DNA of 64,000 bases from contig NZ_FQUC01000001.1 in the NCBI RefSeq assembly GCF_900128985.1, forward strand, positions 248,001-312,000. Reading direction: 5' to 3'. The position numbers and the translations under genes are program-made. Origin of the DNA: Indolivaga macrotermitis (GTDB lineage: Bacteria; Bacteroidota; Bacteroidia; Bacteroidales; Dysgonomonadaceae). Shown one piece after another: positions 8,315 to 18,782 of this stretch (the first letter of the stretch is position 1; each line of letters opens with the position of its first letter). A model generated the notes under the pieces. That model was given only the letters and a program-made list of their open reading frames with translations, did not search any database and was not told the DNA's origin.

Positions 8315-10633
8315 TTACTGTATGTTGAATGCTAGTTTAGCCTTAATATCGGCAGAAGATGCTCCGATTTGGAATTCGAAGTCTCCCGGTTCTACAACAC
8401 GCTTATTTTGCAGGTTGATAAATGATAAGTCTTTTTGAGTCAATTTGAATGTTACGGTTTTTGTTTCCCCTGCTTTCAAATCTACTAGCTCGAAACGTCT
8501 CAGGCGTTTTACGTCCGGAATCAAACTGGCAAATAAATCTGACGAATATAATTGAACAGCTTCTTTCCCTGCAATATTTCCTGAATTAGTCACATCTATA
8601 CTGATAATGATTTCGTCTTTAGTTCCCAATGATTGTTGACCTGTATTTATCTTAGCATTTGAGTAAGTAAATGTGGTATAGCTTAAGCCATGTCCAAAAG
8701 GATATTCAAAATTGTAATCACCTTCATAATTGTATGCACTGTCGGTATTCTCTTGCTCTTCAGCATACTTATGATAATAAGGTACTAATGAGTTAGGGAA
8801 TGCCGGATAGGTATATGGAAGTTTTCCTGAAGGATTAACCTCGCCGGAAAGCACATCAGCTAAAGCATTGGCTCCATAGATACCGGGTAAATATGTTTGC
8901 ACGATAGCATCTACCTGAGAGGAGAATTTTGAGATGATGCGAGGACGTCCTTCACTCAAAACAAGTATTACTTTTTTGCCTGCTTTCAAAACTTCTTTTG
9001 CTAACTCTGTTTGCAGATCATTCAAGTACAAATCGTCTAAATCACCCGGTTTTTCACAATAAGAGTTTTCTCCAAGACAAAGGATTATGTAGTCTACGCT
9101 TTTTGCAGCCGCTACAGCTTCGTCAAATTTATCTTTGTGTTCTGTAGCCCATTCGGTTTTTTGAGCATAACTTACTCCGGGTACGTATGTCACATTCTCT
9201 TTACCATATTTTGCTTGAATAGCCTCCAAAAGGTTTAGGTAATTATCTCCGAATTCATCAATCTTTTCACCTTGCCAAGAGAATGTCCATCCTCCATTCA
9301 AAGAACGTTTGCTTACTGCATTAGGGCCGGTTACTAATATTTTAGCACCTTTTTTGAGAGGTAATATATTCTCATTGTTTTTCAACAAAGTAATACTTTG
9401 TGCAGCCGCATCGTATGATGCTTTCTGGAATTCTTTAGAGTTAAATTCAGGATAATCTTTGCTTAGCGTATTAGGTGCATTAAACAAATTTAGTCCAAGC
9501 TTAACAGCTACTACTCTTGTAGCAGCATCGTCGATACGCGACATCGGAACTGATCCTTCGTTTACTAATTCGGTCAGAAGGGTACAGAATTCTACATAGT
9601 TATAAGGTATCATCGACATGTCTATACCTGCATTGATTCCGGCTTTGATAGCTTCTTTTATTGACGGAACCATCTTATCCCGGTTATACAATTTATTGAT
9701 ATCTTCCCAGTCGGTAACGATCATCCCTTTGAAGCCCATATCTTCACGAAGAAGTTTTGTCATCAGATCAAAACTGGCATGTACGGGTTCGTTGTTGATA
9801 ATTCCCGAATTGATCATCACAGTATGTACACCCGCATCAACAGCTGCTTGGAAAGCAGGAACATGATATTCTAAAAGTACATTCATCGGAATATAAGCCG
9901 GAGTACGGTCTTTTCCGCTGATAGGTACTCCGTATCCAAGAAAATGCTTCATGTTAGCAGCAATCTTATGCGGATTACCGATATTATTATCGTCACCTTC
10001 AAGGCCTTTAACTAGTTCATAACCCATAACAGAGGCTATATACGGATCTTCACCAAAAGCTTCGTATTGTCTGGGGAAACGAGGATCGGGACCTAAATCA
10101 AGAACCGGAGAGAACGTCCACGGGACATTGCTGGCTCTGGTTTCGTATGCGGTGATTTCTCCCATCTTACGGGCATGAACGGGATTCCATGTAGCAGCCA
10201 GATTTATCTCCTGAGGAAACATTGTGGAACCTGCTGTATAGGTAGCTCCGTGAATTTGATCCAGTCCATAAATAACAGGGACTTTCATCCGGGTTTCGTT
10301 CATTGCTACCTGTTGGATCTTAGCTATAGCATCCGACCACCATTCGGGTGTACGGGCTCTTGTGTTAGGTGCATTCAATATAGAGCCTATATGGTATTTG
10401 ACCACAGCTTCGCGAAGTTTATCCATATCTATCTCCAATGTACTTGTCGGTGGGGTATCTTGTCCCTTACAAACAATGTCGATAGAAATTTGAGACATTT
10501 GTCCAATCTTCTCGGCTAAAGTCATTTTTGAAACTATGGCAGCTGCTTGTTTCTCGACATCACTTGTAACCTGAGCGTGAGCTCCTGCTATAAGGCTTAA
10601 CGAGGCAGCCATTACTGCGAATGTTTTTTTCAT
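8315..10633 (-). CDS. Glycoside hydrolase family 3 exo-beta-glycosidase (beta-glucosidase-like)
   Basis: A protein of 772 residues with signal peptide MKKTFAVMAASLSLIAGAHA, an N-terminal GH3 barrel, a GH3_C alpha/beta sandwich and a C-terminal fibronectin III-like domain (EAVQLYSSD region). The catalytic nucleophile is the Asp of MIVTDWEDI (about residue 307); KHFLGYG and the PDPRFPRQYEAFGEDP region are typical family segments. The ATG at 10633 is preferred because it gives the signal peptide at once; the frame extends to 10657. In this setting it may remove beta-1,4-linked glucose or mannose from short galacto(gluco)mannan oligosaccharides. The exact sugar cannot be read from sequence. Confidence 0.93.
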   Translation of the reverse strand: MKKTFAVMAASLSLIAGAHAQVTSDVEKQAAAIVSKMTLAEKIGQMSQISIDIVCKGQDTPPTSTLEIDMDKLREAVVKYHIGSILNAPNTRARTPEWWSDAIAKIQQVAMNETRMKVPVIYGLDQIHGATYTAGSTMFPQEINLAATWNPVHARKMGEITAYETRASNVPWTFSPVLDLGPDPRFPRQYEAFGEDPYIASVMGYELVKGLEGDDNNIGNPHKIAANMKHFLGYGVPISGKDRTPAYIPMNVLLEYHVPAFQAAVDAGVHTVMINSGIINNEPVHASFDLMTKLLREDMGFKGMIVTDWEDINKLYNRDKMVPSIKEAIKAGINAGIDMSMIPYNYVEFCTLLTELVNEGSVPMSRIDDAATRVVAVKLGLNLFNAPNTLSKDYPEFNSKEFQKASYDAAAQSITLLKNNENILPLKKGAKILVTGPNAVSKRSLNGGWTFSWQGEKIDEFGDNYLNLLEAIQAKYGKENVTYVPGVSYAQKTEWATEHKDKFDEAVAAAKSVDYIILCLGENSYCEKPGDLDDLYLNDLQTELAKEVLKAGKKVILVLSEGRPRIISKFSSQVDAIVQTYLPGIYGANALADVLSGEVNPSGKLPYTYPAFPNSLVPYYHKYAEEQENTDSAYNYEGDYNFEYPFGHGLSYTTFTYSNAKINTGQQSLGTKDEIIISIDVTNSGNIAGKEAVQLYSSDLFASLIPDVKRLRRFELVDLKAGETKTVTFKLTQKDLSFINLQNKRVVEPGDFEFQIGASSADIKAKLAFNIQ

Positions 10634-10677
10634 GTTTTGATTATTTAAATAATACAAAAAGGTATTAAGTCTTTTTT

Positions 10678-11844
10678 TTATTCGTATCCAAAGTGTTCGA
10701 TCATTTCAAAGCACATGCGGCTGTTGTGATACGGACATTTCCAGAATCCGGCTTTGTCATCTTTTGTGTTAATGTTTCCATCGGGTGAACGGCTCCAAAT
10801 CCATTCTCCTTTAGCTTTATCTACAATATTTGTTTGTATATATTTCCATAAAAGCTCTGCCTTTTCTAAATATTCAGCTTTGTCAGAGTTTTTAAAAGCA
10901 TACATATAGCCTACAACTCCTTCGGCTTGTACCCACCAGTGGCGATCGAGTTCCATGTGATTCGCCTTTTTTTCATAGATAAGACTGCCATCAGCCTGTA
11001 GACCTTCTCCGGCAGTATCTGCTATTTGAAGCGATAATTCTTTTATTTTTAATAAAAGGTCTTTATCGCCTAATACCTCAGCAGCTTCATATAGCAACCA
11101 CGAGGCTTCGATGTCATGTCCGTATGAAATCGCAGGAGATTTGATATTCCAATCCTCATCAAAGAACAAATTTAGATGGAAATTTGAGTTATCCAGTATC
11201 TTGTCAGTAAAGATAAGAATTAAACGTCGTTGAGCGTCTTTCAATTCAGTATTATCCCATATTCGGCATAAGTTGGTATATGGCTCTAATACATGCAGGT
11301 GAGTATTCATTGTTTTTTTCTCATTTGCATCCTTATCACTCAATCTCATGTCCTCAATCGGATTCCAATCTTCGGTATAAGCTTCCAGATATCCTCCACG
11401 TTCTTTGTCATAGCACTTTTCGAGTAGAAAGAAGAAGTCTTTGGCTAATTGCAATGCTTCGGGAGAACCTGTAGCCCGGTAAAATTCGGAAAAGCCATAT
11501 AATGCAAAGCCTTGAGCATATGTCTGCTTTTTTGTATTAACAGGATTGCCCTTATAATCCAACTCCCAGTATACACCTCCGTGCTTTTTGTCTATAAAAT
11601 AAGCATTGATGTAATCGAAGGCTCTCTGTGCTATTGCTTTGTAGGTTTCATCTTTCAGAAGCCTGTAAGCCGCTGAGAATGTCCATAGTATACGGGCGTT
11701 GAGTACAACCCCTTTATTCGCTTCGGCATGAAGATTGTTTTCACCATCGATACGCCCGTAAAAACCTCCGTTAGCACCATCCTGCATATTATTTATCCAG
11801 AATGGTAATATATTATTGACTAATTCGTCTTTAAAACCGATCAT
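10678..11844 (-). CDS. AGE-family cellobiose/mannobiose 2-epimerase
   Basis: A protein of 388 residues without a signal peptide, of the (alpha/alpha)6-barrel N-acylglucosamine 2-epimerase superfamily. Motifs expected for the disaccharide 2-epimerase branch are present: NGGFYGRIDGEN near the N-terminus, NTHLHVLEPYTNL, GHDIEASWLLYEA and RHWWVQAEGVVGY, which hold the conserved histidines. Such enzymes convert the reducing sugar of beta-1,4-mannobiose or cellobiose (Man to Glc or the reverse). In the Bacteroides fragilis mannan pathway the epimerase works with a symporter and a GH130 phosphorylase. Here the symporter gene lies only 7 bp upstream, but no GH130 gene is in the window. It acts in the cytoplasm. 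Confidence 0.9.
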   Translation of the reverse strand: MIGFKDELVNNILPFWINNMQDGANGGFYGRIDGENNLHAEANKGVVLNARILWTFSAAYRLLKDETYKAIAQRAFDYINAYFIDKKHGGVYWELDYKGNPVNTKKQTYAQGFALYGFSEFYRATGSPEALQLAKDFFFLLEKCYDKERGGYLEAYTEDWNPIEDMRLSDKDANEKKTMNTHLHVLEPYTNLCRIWDNTELKDAQRRLILIFTDKILDNSNFHLNLFFDEDWNIKSPAISYGHDIEASWLLYEAAEVLGDKDLLLKIKELSLQIADTAGEGLQADGSLIYEKKANHMELDRHWWVQAEGVVGYMYAFKNSDKAEYLEKAELLWKYIQTNIVDKAKGEWIWSRSPDGNINTKDDKAGFWKCPYHNSRMCFEMIEHFGYE

Positions 11845-11851
11845 AATTTTA

Positions 11852-13288
11852 TTAGTTTAATTTACCTCGTTTTTCTTCCAGTTCCTGAGTAATTTCTTTA
11901 ACTTTTTTCTCAGAAAGAGGATAAACCATCATACCGATAAATGCTAGTAAGCAACAAACAGCAGGAAATATGCTTATCATAAGCTTTTCGCCGAAGATGG
12001 TTTCCATACTTTGTTGAGCTATTTCAGGGTTGTATTTGAATATCGATAGTACCCATCCTGTAAGAGCTGCTCCTAAAGCCCATCCTAGCTTTTGAGACAT
12101 AGATGAGGATGAAAAGATCAGTCCTGATGCACGGCGGTTTGTTTTTAGTTCCTGATAGTCTACTATATCGGCGAACATACTCCAAAGAAGAGGTAATACA
12201 TATCCGGCGCAAACCGAGATTAAAGCTTGCAATAATAAAATCCATCCGATTTGATTCGGGATAAAAAAGAACACAATACTGAGAGCCCCTGCGATTGCTA
12301 TCGATATCATATATGTTCTCTTCTTTCCATACTTAGAAGATAGGGTAGGAGCCATGATAACACCGACAAGGTTTGCCGCTTGTCCTACAAGGAAATAAAT
12401 TGTAGTCATATCCCAACCTGTAAGAGGCATACGATAATGAAACTGTACATAATCCCTGAAATAATATATGGCAACTCCGTCACGTACGGCATTAAATAAT
12501 AAAGCTGCTAACCCTGTTGCAACCAGAATCCACCAGGGAGAGTTTTGGAACAAGTTCTTTAGGTCTTGTTTTACTGAGGTATTCTCATCTTCGTTTACAG
12601 GTTTTACACGTTCACGTGTCCAACTGAAACACAAGAAGAATAAAACGGTGCAGATAATACCGATAGTTGCTACACCTAAAGTCCACCCTATTGGGGATGT
12701 ACTGACAGAACTTTCCTGTACCTGCTCCAGTGTATTTTGTACCTCACCTGAACCAAAAGCTTTTGCATATCCGTCTATAAGCGGTTGTAATAGCATAAAT
12801 GTAATAAAGCTACCGATAAAGGCGAAAGACATACGGTAAGATGACAGAATATTCCGTTCTTGTGGATTGGAAGACATAACACCCAACAATGACGCATAAG
12901 GAACATTGATGATCGAGTACACAATCATCATCAGAGAATATGTTACATAAGCGTAAATCAGTTTTCCTGTTTCGGCAAAGTCGGGTACGAAGAAGGTAAA
13001 TACACCCATTACAGCGAAAGGGATCGCAAACCAAAGTAGGTAAGGACGGTAGCTTCCCCAGCGCGTTTTTGTGCGGTCAGCCATGATTCCGACAAACAGG
13101 TCGAAAAATGAGTCCCATAAACGTGCTATCAGAAACATCGTTCCCGCTGCCGCAGCTGTGATACCGAAAACATCGGTATAGAAGAACAGTGAATACATTC
13201 CGAATATCTTCCAGAACATAGAAGATGCCATGTCTCCAAAACCGTAACCGATTTTTTCTTTTAAAGAGACTTTATTTGTACCAGTCAT
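11852..13288 (-). CDS. GPH-family (MelB-like) sugar:cation symporter, MFS fold
   Basis: A protein of 478 residues with about 12 hydrophobic segments. The loop after the second segment reads DRTKTRWGSYRPYLLW, the signature of the glycoside-pentoside-hexuronide:cation symporter family. The C-terminal half has a second MFS bundle and a charged cytoplasmic tail (KKVKEITQELEEKRG). It is predicted to carry short beta-mannosides or other released sugars across the inner membrane. It lies 26 bp after GH27 and 7 bp before the 2-epimerase, so uptake and epimerisation are probably co-translated. Confidence 0.92.
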   Translation of the reverse strand: MTGTNKVSLKEKIGYGFGDMASSMFWKIFGMYSLFFYTDVFGITAAAAGTMFLIARLWDSFFDLFVGIMADRTKTRWGSYRPYLLWFAIPFAVMGVFTFFVPDFAETGKLIYAYVTYSLMMIVYSIINVPYASLLGVMSSNPQERNILSSYRMSFAFIGSFITFMLLQPLIDGYAKAFGSGEVQNTLEQVQESSVSTSPIGWTLGVATIGIICTVLFFLCFSWTRERVKPVNEDENTSVKQDLKNLFQNSPWWILVATGLAALLFNAVRDGVAIYYFRDYVQFHYRMPLTGWDMTTIYFLVGQAANLVGVIMAPTLSSKYGKKRTYMISIAIAGALSIVFFFIPNQIGWILLLQALISVCAGYVLPLLWSMFADIVDYQELKTNRRASGLIFSSSSMSQKLGWALGAALTGWVLSIFKYNPEIAQQSMETIFGEKLMISIFPAVCCLLAFIGMMVYPLSEKKVKEITQELEEKRGKLN

Positions 13289-13314
13289 ATATTTTATATT
13301 TTAGCTTAAAAAAC

Positions 13315-14532
13315 TTATTTGTATACCCTGACTACTAAGGACTGGCTTTTTTCGAGCCTTTGTTTTAATACCTGCTTAGTCGTTCCTATTTCTTTTTTCT
13401 GATACAGGTCTTTTAATTTATAGACATTCTCTTTATTGAATGTGATCTCTTTGTTGAAGACTTCGTCTTTAATGATTTTGTCCGTCCAATCGAATGTTAA
13501 GTCAATAGATTCCTGTGAATGGTTAAAGAAACAGATAGCCCATTCGTTATTAACCATCGGTTTTACCCAGATTTCAACATTGCCTTCTGTCCCGTATTTG
13601 AAACCTTGTATTCCTAATGGATCCTGATTTATGGCAATTATGTCTTTGTTGGTAAGAACTTCGAGTGTTTCTTTTGGTATATTTCTTATATCATTACCCA
13701 AAATCAGAGGCGAGTTAAGTATTGCCCATAAAGCTAAGTGTGTTTGCTCTTCGTGTACGGTAAAAACTCCGTTACCTATTTCGAGCATATCCATATCGTT
13801 CCAGTGTCCGGGACCTGCTATTTTGCGGAGCATTTCCTGATCTCTCATATTCACGATATTAATAGCTCCCCACGAGAAATGAGTTCCATGATCGTGCGCA
13901 CACTCAAAACAATTGTAAATGTCACCTGTTGTACGCCAGCTATGCCCGATTGGAGGAGCCCAGTTCCAAGGATCGTTGTCTCCCCACTCACAGATACTTA
14001 ATAGGATAGGACGACCTGCTGCATAAAGCGCATCGCGCATAGTTGTATACGCTTCTTCGGCGTTCATTTTACCGGTGCTACACCAGTCATATTTCAGGTA
14101 ATCGACACCCCATTCTGCGTATTTCAATGCGTCTTGGTATTCGTGTCCACGGCTTCCGGGATAACCGGCGCATGTTTCTGAACCGGCGCAATTATATAAT
14201 CCGAATTTTAAGCCTTTTGAATGTACATAGTCAGCAACCACTTTAATCCCATTCGGGAATTTTTCGGGATGTGGGACAAGATTTCCCTGAGCATCACGCT
14301 TCATATCCATCCATCCGTCGTCTAACAATATATGGTTATAGCCGACATCTTTAAGTCCTGAACTAACCAGAGCATCAGCCATTTCTTTAACCATCTGTTC
14401 ATTGATGTTGGTTGCAAATTTGTTCCAACTATTCCATCCCATCTGTGGTGTTAGTGCAAGACTATCGAACTTCTGAGAAAATACACCAAACGATAAAAGA
14501 AGTAATGCTATCGATATAATACCTTTTTTCAT
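13315..14532 (-). CDS. Glycoside hydrolase family 27 alpha-galactosidase
   Basis: A protein of 405 residues with a signal peptide (to about residue 19, VFSQ). The family start motif LTPQMGWNSWNKFATNI is present. The nucleophile is Asp149 in LKYDWC and the acid/base is Asp204 in RTTGDI; GHWNDMDMLEIGNG is another hallmark. A short C-terminal beta domain ends the chain. Retaining alpha-galactosidases of this family release alpha-1,6-galactose from galactomannan and its oligomers, which fits the adjacent GH5 gene (5 bp upstream) and the symporter. It is probably periplasmic. Confidence 0.95.
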   Translation of the reverse strand: MKKGIISIALLLLSFGVFSQKFDSLALTPQMGWNSWNKFATNINEQMVKEMADALVSSGLKDVGYNHILLDDGWMDMKRDAQGNLVPHPEKFPNGIKVVADYVHSKGLKFGLYNCAGSETCAGYPGSRGHEYQDALKYAEWGVDYLKYDWCSTGKMNAEEAYTTMRDALYAAGRPILLSICEWGDNDPWNWAPPIGHSWRTTGDIYNCFECAHDHGTHFSWGAINIVNMRDQEMLRKIAGPGHWNDMDMLEIGNGVFTVHEEQTHLALWAILNSPLILGNDIRNIPKETLEVLTNKDIIAINQDPLGIQGFKYGTEGNVEIWVKPMVNNEWAICFFNHSQESIDLTFDWTDKIIKDEVFNKEITFNKENVYKLKDLYQKKEIGTTKQVLKQRLEKSQSLVVRVYK

Positions 14533-14537
14533 ATTTA

Positions 14538-15836
14538 TTATTTTAGCTGGTCTGAAAACTCTTTAATTACTTTGATAGTAGAATCTGTATTGAAAACAGA
14601 GTTTAATCCTTGTTCTTCTTGTGAAGGATCGCCTACATAATCGTCCCAAGGTTTCCAGAATTCGTGAGCCGGACGTCCGAATCCACCCCATGCCCAGAAG
14701 TTACATCCTGCAAAAGCTCCGGTTTCTTTATAAGAGGTAACCAGTTGGCTGAATATATTGCGGTAGTATTTATCACGTGCAGTAGTAGGATCATCCAATG
14801 TGTATTTATGGTTATCGCGAGGGAATCCGAATTCTTCTAAAACGACCGGTTTGTCTAATTTTGCTGCAATTGCAATGTGTTGTTTCATATATTCGTTGGT
14901 TTTCTCGATACCAACATCTACCGATCCGGGTATGTTGGCAATATCTATCCAACTCCAGTTCTTAGGCCAGATGTGCATAGTCAGGTAATCTACATTCTTG
15001 TCCGCATGAATATCTACGAAAAGAGCAGAATCCATTTCACACCCCCATATACCTTCAGATCCGATAGAAATCAAGTGATTCTGATCTACGGAACGTATTA
15101 CGGCTGCCGCTTCTTTTATCCATTTCGCAAATGCAGGTTTAGCTTCGTCACTGAAAGCACGGGGCTCATTACCAATTTGCCACGACATGATAGTGGGATC
15201 ATCTGTATATTTTTCTCCTGTGTACCCGTTGGTTCTTGATATAACGGCTTTTATATGGTTATGAAAAAGTGTATGGCAACTATCACAATCTGCATATTTC
15301 GCAACTTGCTTTACAAAAACAGGCCAGTCATGTACACCTTTTTCAGGTACATCGCCTTCTCCAGCCCAATTAAGATACTGTCCGTATCCACCGCTCCATT
15401 CCCAGCTGTTGTTAAGGAATAGTACCGCATGCATGTCACGCTTTTTCATTTCGGCAAGCAGATAGTCCAGCCCGTCAAAAATAGTATCATTATAAACACC
15501 CGGCTCAAGTTGCAGGGTAGGCATGATTTTAACCTCTTGTCCAGCATATCCGTCTGCTCCGACAAGAACACGAAGGTTTGTTATACCGTTTTCTTTAAAG
15601 AAATCGAGCTCTTTGTGCAACCGGTCACGGTTACCGCCTTGTCCGGTAGATCCAAGTATAGCTCCGTACCAGAAATTGGTTCCTATGAAATAGTAAGGCT
15701 TACCGTTTATCTCGAAGTGCCCTCCGTTTTGCTTTACAAACGCGGGCTCGTTGGATGTAGTGTCTGTACTTTTTTTCTGACCACACGAGAACATAAATAG
15801 TGCTGTAATAGTGAGAAGTATTAGTTTTTTCATCAT
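14538..15836 (-). CDS. Glycoside hydrolase family 5 endo-beta-1,4-mannanase-like lipoprotein
   Basis: A protein of 432 residues from the MMKK start, with lipobox FMFSC (Cys18), so probably membrane-anchored and possibly surface exposed. The barrel has the GH5 acid/base Glu224 in WQIGNEPR and nucleophile Glu335 in VVLEEFGF. NFWYGAILGS near residue 55 and the general layout resemble the mannanase-rich subfamily 7, which is an inference. The ATG pair at 15831-15836 is chosen because it starts the lipoprotein signal and avoids overlap with GH2; the frame is open to 15899. It is the likely enzyme for cutting the mannan backbone in this locus. Confidence 0.9.
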   Translation of the reverse strand: MMKKLILLTITALFMFSCGQKKSTDTTSNEPAFVKQNGGHFEINGKPYYFIGTNFWYGAILGSTGQGGNRDRLHKELDFFKENGITNLRVLVGADGYAGQEVKIMPTLQLEPGVYNDTIFDGLDYLLAEMKKRDMHAVLFLNNSWEWSGGYGQYLNWAGEGDVPEKGVHDWPVFVKQVAKYADCDSCHTLFHNHIKAVISRTNGYTGEKYTDDPTIMSWQIGNEPRAFSDEAKPAFAKWIKEAAAVIRSVDQNHLISIGSEGIWGCEMDSALFVDIHADKNVDYLTMHIWPKNWSWIDIANIPGSVDVGIEKTNEYMKQHIAIAAKLDKPVVLEEFGFPRDNHKYTLDDPTTARDKYYRNIFSQLVTSYKETGAFAGCNFWAWGGFGRPAHEFWKPWDDYVGDPSQEEQGLNSVFNTDSTIKVIKEFSDQLK

Positions 15837-15864
15837 TTTAATGTATGTTTTATCTCTAAGAGGA

Positions 15865-18750
15865 TTATTTATATTTTGAAATATTTTGTAACAGGGCAAT
15901 TTTATTAGTAGATGTAGCCGGACTAAATAATTCGTTTAACGATTTCATATCTATTTTAGAAGCAGGCTTAAAAGCATCCGATTTCATGTAATTCATGATA
16001 CTAAAAAACAGTTGCTTAGCTTCAGGTTTATCCATGGCAGCATCTAAATCGGCCATACAGACCAGAAGTTTACCGCTTTCCATCTGGAATTCGAAAATCA
16101 GCCCTAGTTTATGATTCCGTTCTATATTATCAATCACCTGTACTATTGGATGGTATTCAGAGGGCATCTTATCCATAATCAGAGGATAGCTATTCTTTAT
16201 AATAGGAAACCATTGCCAGCTGGTATGAAATTCTGTAGGAAAATCTTTAAAAATAGGATGTTCCGGATTAGTCAAAATACCCAGCGTTCCGGGCGAAACT
16301 GTTTTCTTTATGTTTTCGCTGATTGTTTTAAACATACGGTAATTCCAGTAATCGGTCTGGAATAACCCGCCTACAGTAGACTTAGTGTATTGTTTTTGGT
16401 CAGGATACCAGAAAACACTTTCTCCATTTTTGAGTTTGCCTATAGCGTAAGCATCCAGTTTTCTTGTTACCGTAATATTCTCTGGAATTTCTATTTCGCC
16501 TCTTGGAGGATATACCCACATCGGGTATGTGTTTTTGTATTCGGTTCCGGATATGTTTAAGCTCAATAAAATCTTTTGTGCTTTATCTATAGAAGAAAGA
16601 TCCATCTGTATTGCACCTAAGTCTATCAGGCCTTGCTGAGTTGAAGATATATTCAAAGTGCCGTTTCCTATTGTTTTGCCGTTCTCTCCGGTTACTATCC
16701 ATTCAAGCTTTTTGCCATCCAGTTTTGTTTCTGAATAATTGGCAATTTTTATCTCGCCTGTCAATGTTTCATTTTTAGTCCAGCAGAACTTTTCCGAAAT
16801 AAACAAGGGTACTATAGGTGAGCAAAATTCTCTCCACTCTTCGGGTGCAACAAGTCCTTTACTATCCATAAAGGCATCCAGAATACCGACAAAAGCCGAT
16901 CCTTGTCCCGGATAGTCCTGTAGGTCTAATAACTGGAATCCTCCAAAACCTTTGGTTCTTAAATCCATCTCGATATCAGCTTTATAAAGCTGCACAGCCC
17001 ATTTACCCGAGGCCTTGAAAAAATCGTCAGCCTGATCAAGCATCCCTGCTTCTTCGAGCCTTTTCTTAAATATTTCAAAGTTTCTGGGTTGTAATACTCC
17101 GGTATATTTTTTTATTTCGTTGTAATCGGGATATACTTGGAATTGCCCTGTCTCATGGCTGATTACAGGAACAGTACATCCTTCTATCGCTTTCGAAAAA
17201 TCCATTACCGAATTAGGATACGTATGGTTGATATAACCTCCATCATAGGCATCGGCAAAAGAAAAGGATCCTCTTACATGGGTTTTGTATGGCTCGTCAT
17301 CTCCCGATCCTCCGATTCGGCAGGTCACCAGAAAGTCTTCTCCGGGAATCTGCCCTTCATATCCCAAAAAGTTATTGGCACCAAATGCATATAGGTGTCT
17401 GTTACTATCTATTTCACGGAATGTTTTGATTAACTTATCCATCGCTTCCTGATCACCGAACAGTTCGTTGCCAAGTGCGAACATCACAAAAGAGGCATGG
17501 TTACCAAATTCGTTCTGGATATTTATTCCTTCTTTACTTAAGAAAGATAGAAGCCTGTTGTCATTCTTATCCATTGTACCCCAGAATGGTAATTCGGGTT
17601 GCAAATAAATTCCTTCTATATCGGCAGCCTCAAAGCAGGCCTTAGGCGGACACCACGAATGAAACCTGTAATGATTGATTCCGTATTGTTTCGCTGTCTG
17701 GAAATATTTTCGCCAAGTATCCACATCCATAGCAACATGGGCTGTCAAAGGGAATACGCAAGCATCGTGCTTTCCTCTCAGAAAAGTTATATTCTCATTA
17801 ATCGAAAATTGTGTACCTTGTACTTTAAAGTCGCGAAGCCCGAAGCTTACTGTTTGCGAATCATATAGCTGGTCTCCATTTTCCAGTGTTATGTCTAAAT
17901 TATATAATGCAGGATGAAATTCGCTCCATAACAGAGCTTTGTCTCCCAGATTATATGTTATTTCAAATTCATCTTTAGATAAATCTAAAGCCTGATTTAC
18001 TACTTCAGCATTATGTTTTTGGTCTGTATTCCAAGCTTGAGCTTCCAGTCTGAGTTGAGCCTGACTTATTTTTTCAGGATTAGAAATCTTTACTATTACT
18101 AAGACTGATTTGTCTTTCGCATTGGGATATACCTGAATGTCTTTGATATGCATCGGATTTACAGCTTCGAGATACATCTCACCAATGATACCATTCCAGT
18201 TTGTTTGTGTAGATTCTGTATAAGCATGTGAGTTGGCTATTACCTGTGGTGGTACCGATTCCCCGTTATCAACCATGATCGTTATCTGGTGATTTCCGGG
18301 AGATGCATATGCAGTTAGATCGTATATCTGACTGGTAGAAACATTGTCATTCGTTCCTACTTCTTTTCCGTCTATCCAAACGGTAGTTGGTTTGGTACGT
18401 TCCAAAAACAGACTGATATTCTTTCCAGTCCATGATTCGGGTATATTTATTTGTTTTTGGTACCAAGCTTTACCTACATAACTATATATGCGCGAAAGGT
18501 AGGTAGTCTCGTCCATCTTGGTGTTGAGTATACCTTTCTTGTTCGTATCGGTGGTCCCCGGTAAATGAACCGAGTCTGTAAAGTTTAAAGTTTGCCAGTT
18601 TTCCGAAATTCCCTGATTAAGTGAGTCTAGTTGAAAACTCCACGACCCCTGTAAATCGATACGCGGGCGCTCGTATAGCTTATTGCTTTGATTACAAGAG
18701 TATCCTGTAATCAAAGCAATAAGTAGGAATATTATATTGTATTTTCTCAT
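15865..18750 (-). CDS. Glycoside hydrolase family 2 lipoprotein (beta-mannosidase/beta-galactosidase type)
   Basis: A protein of 961 residues with lipoprotein signal ALITGYSC. The domain order is GH2 sugar-binding (jelly roll, about 30-190), immunoglobulin-like (about 200-305) and TIM barrel (about 310-600), followed by a long C-terminal portion of beta domains. The acid/base is probably the Glu of FALGNELFGD (about 428) and the nucleophile the Glu of ISHETGQF (about 533). QPELPFWG in the barrel is common in Bacteroides GH2 enzymes of pectin and mannan loci. The specificity is uncertain: beta-mannosidase or beta-galactosidase would both fit a decorated mannan. It lies 32 bp after the esterase and 28 bp before GH5. 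Confidence 0.9.
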   Translation of the reverse strand: MRKYNIIFLLIALITGYSCNQSNKLYERPRIDLQGSWSFQLDSLNQGISENWQTLNFTDSVHLPGTTDTNKKGILNTKMDETTYLSRIYSYVGKAWYQKQINIPESWTGKNISLFLERTKPTTVWIDGKEVGTNDNVSTSQIYDLTAYASPGNHQITIMVDNGESVPPQVIANSHAYTESTQTNWNGIIGEMYLEAVNPMHIKDIQVYPNAKDKSVLVIVKISNPEKISQAQLRLEAQAWNTDQKHNAEVVNQALDLSKDEFEITYNLGDKALLWSEFHPALYNLDITLENGDQLYDSQTVSFGLRDFKVQGTQFSINENITFLRGKHDACVFPLTAHVAMDVDTWRKYFQTAKQYGINHYRFHSWCPPKACFEAADIEGIYLQPELPFWGTMDKNDNRLLSFLSKEGINIQNEFGNHASFVMFALGNELFGDQEAMDKLIKTFREIDSNRHLYAFGANNFLGYEGQIPGEDFLVTCRIGGSGDDEPYKTHVRGSFSFADAYDGGYINHTYPNSVMDFSKAIEGCTVPVISHETGQFQVYPDYNEIKKYTGVLQPRNFEIFKKRLEEAGMLDQADDFFKASGKWAVQLYKADIEMDLRTKGFGGFQLLDLQDYPGQGSAFVGILDAFMDSKGLVAPEEWREFCSPIVPLFISEKFCWTKNETLTGEIKIANYSETKLDGKKLEWIVTGENGKTIGNGTLNISSTQQGLIDLGAIQMDLSSIDKAQKILLSLNISGTEYKNTYPMWVYPPRGEIEIPENITVTRKLDAYAIGKLKNGESVFWYPDQKQYTKSTVGGLFQTDYWNYRMFKTISENIKKTVSPGTLGILTNPEHPIFKDFPTEFHTSWQWFPIIKNSYPLIMDKMPSEYHPIVQVIDNIERNHKLGLIFEFQMESGKLLVCMADLDAAMDKPEAKQLFFSIMNYMKSDAFKPASKIDMKSLNELFSPATSTNKIALLQNISKYK

Positions 18751-18782
18751 GATTCAAATTAAAGTTGGACAATTAGATGATG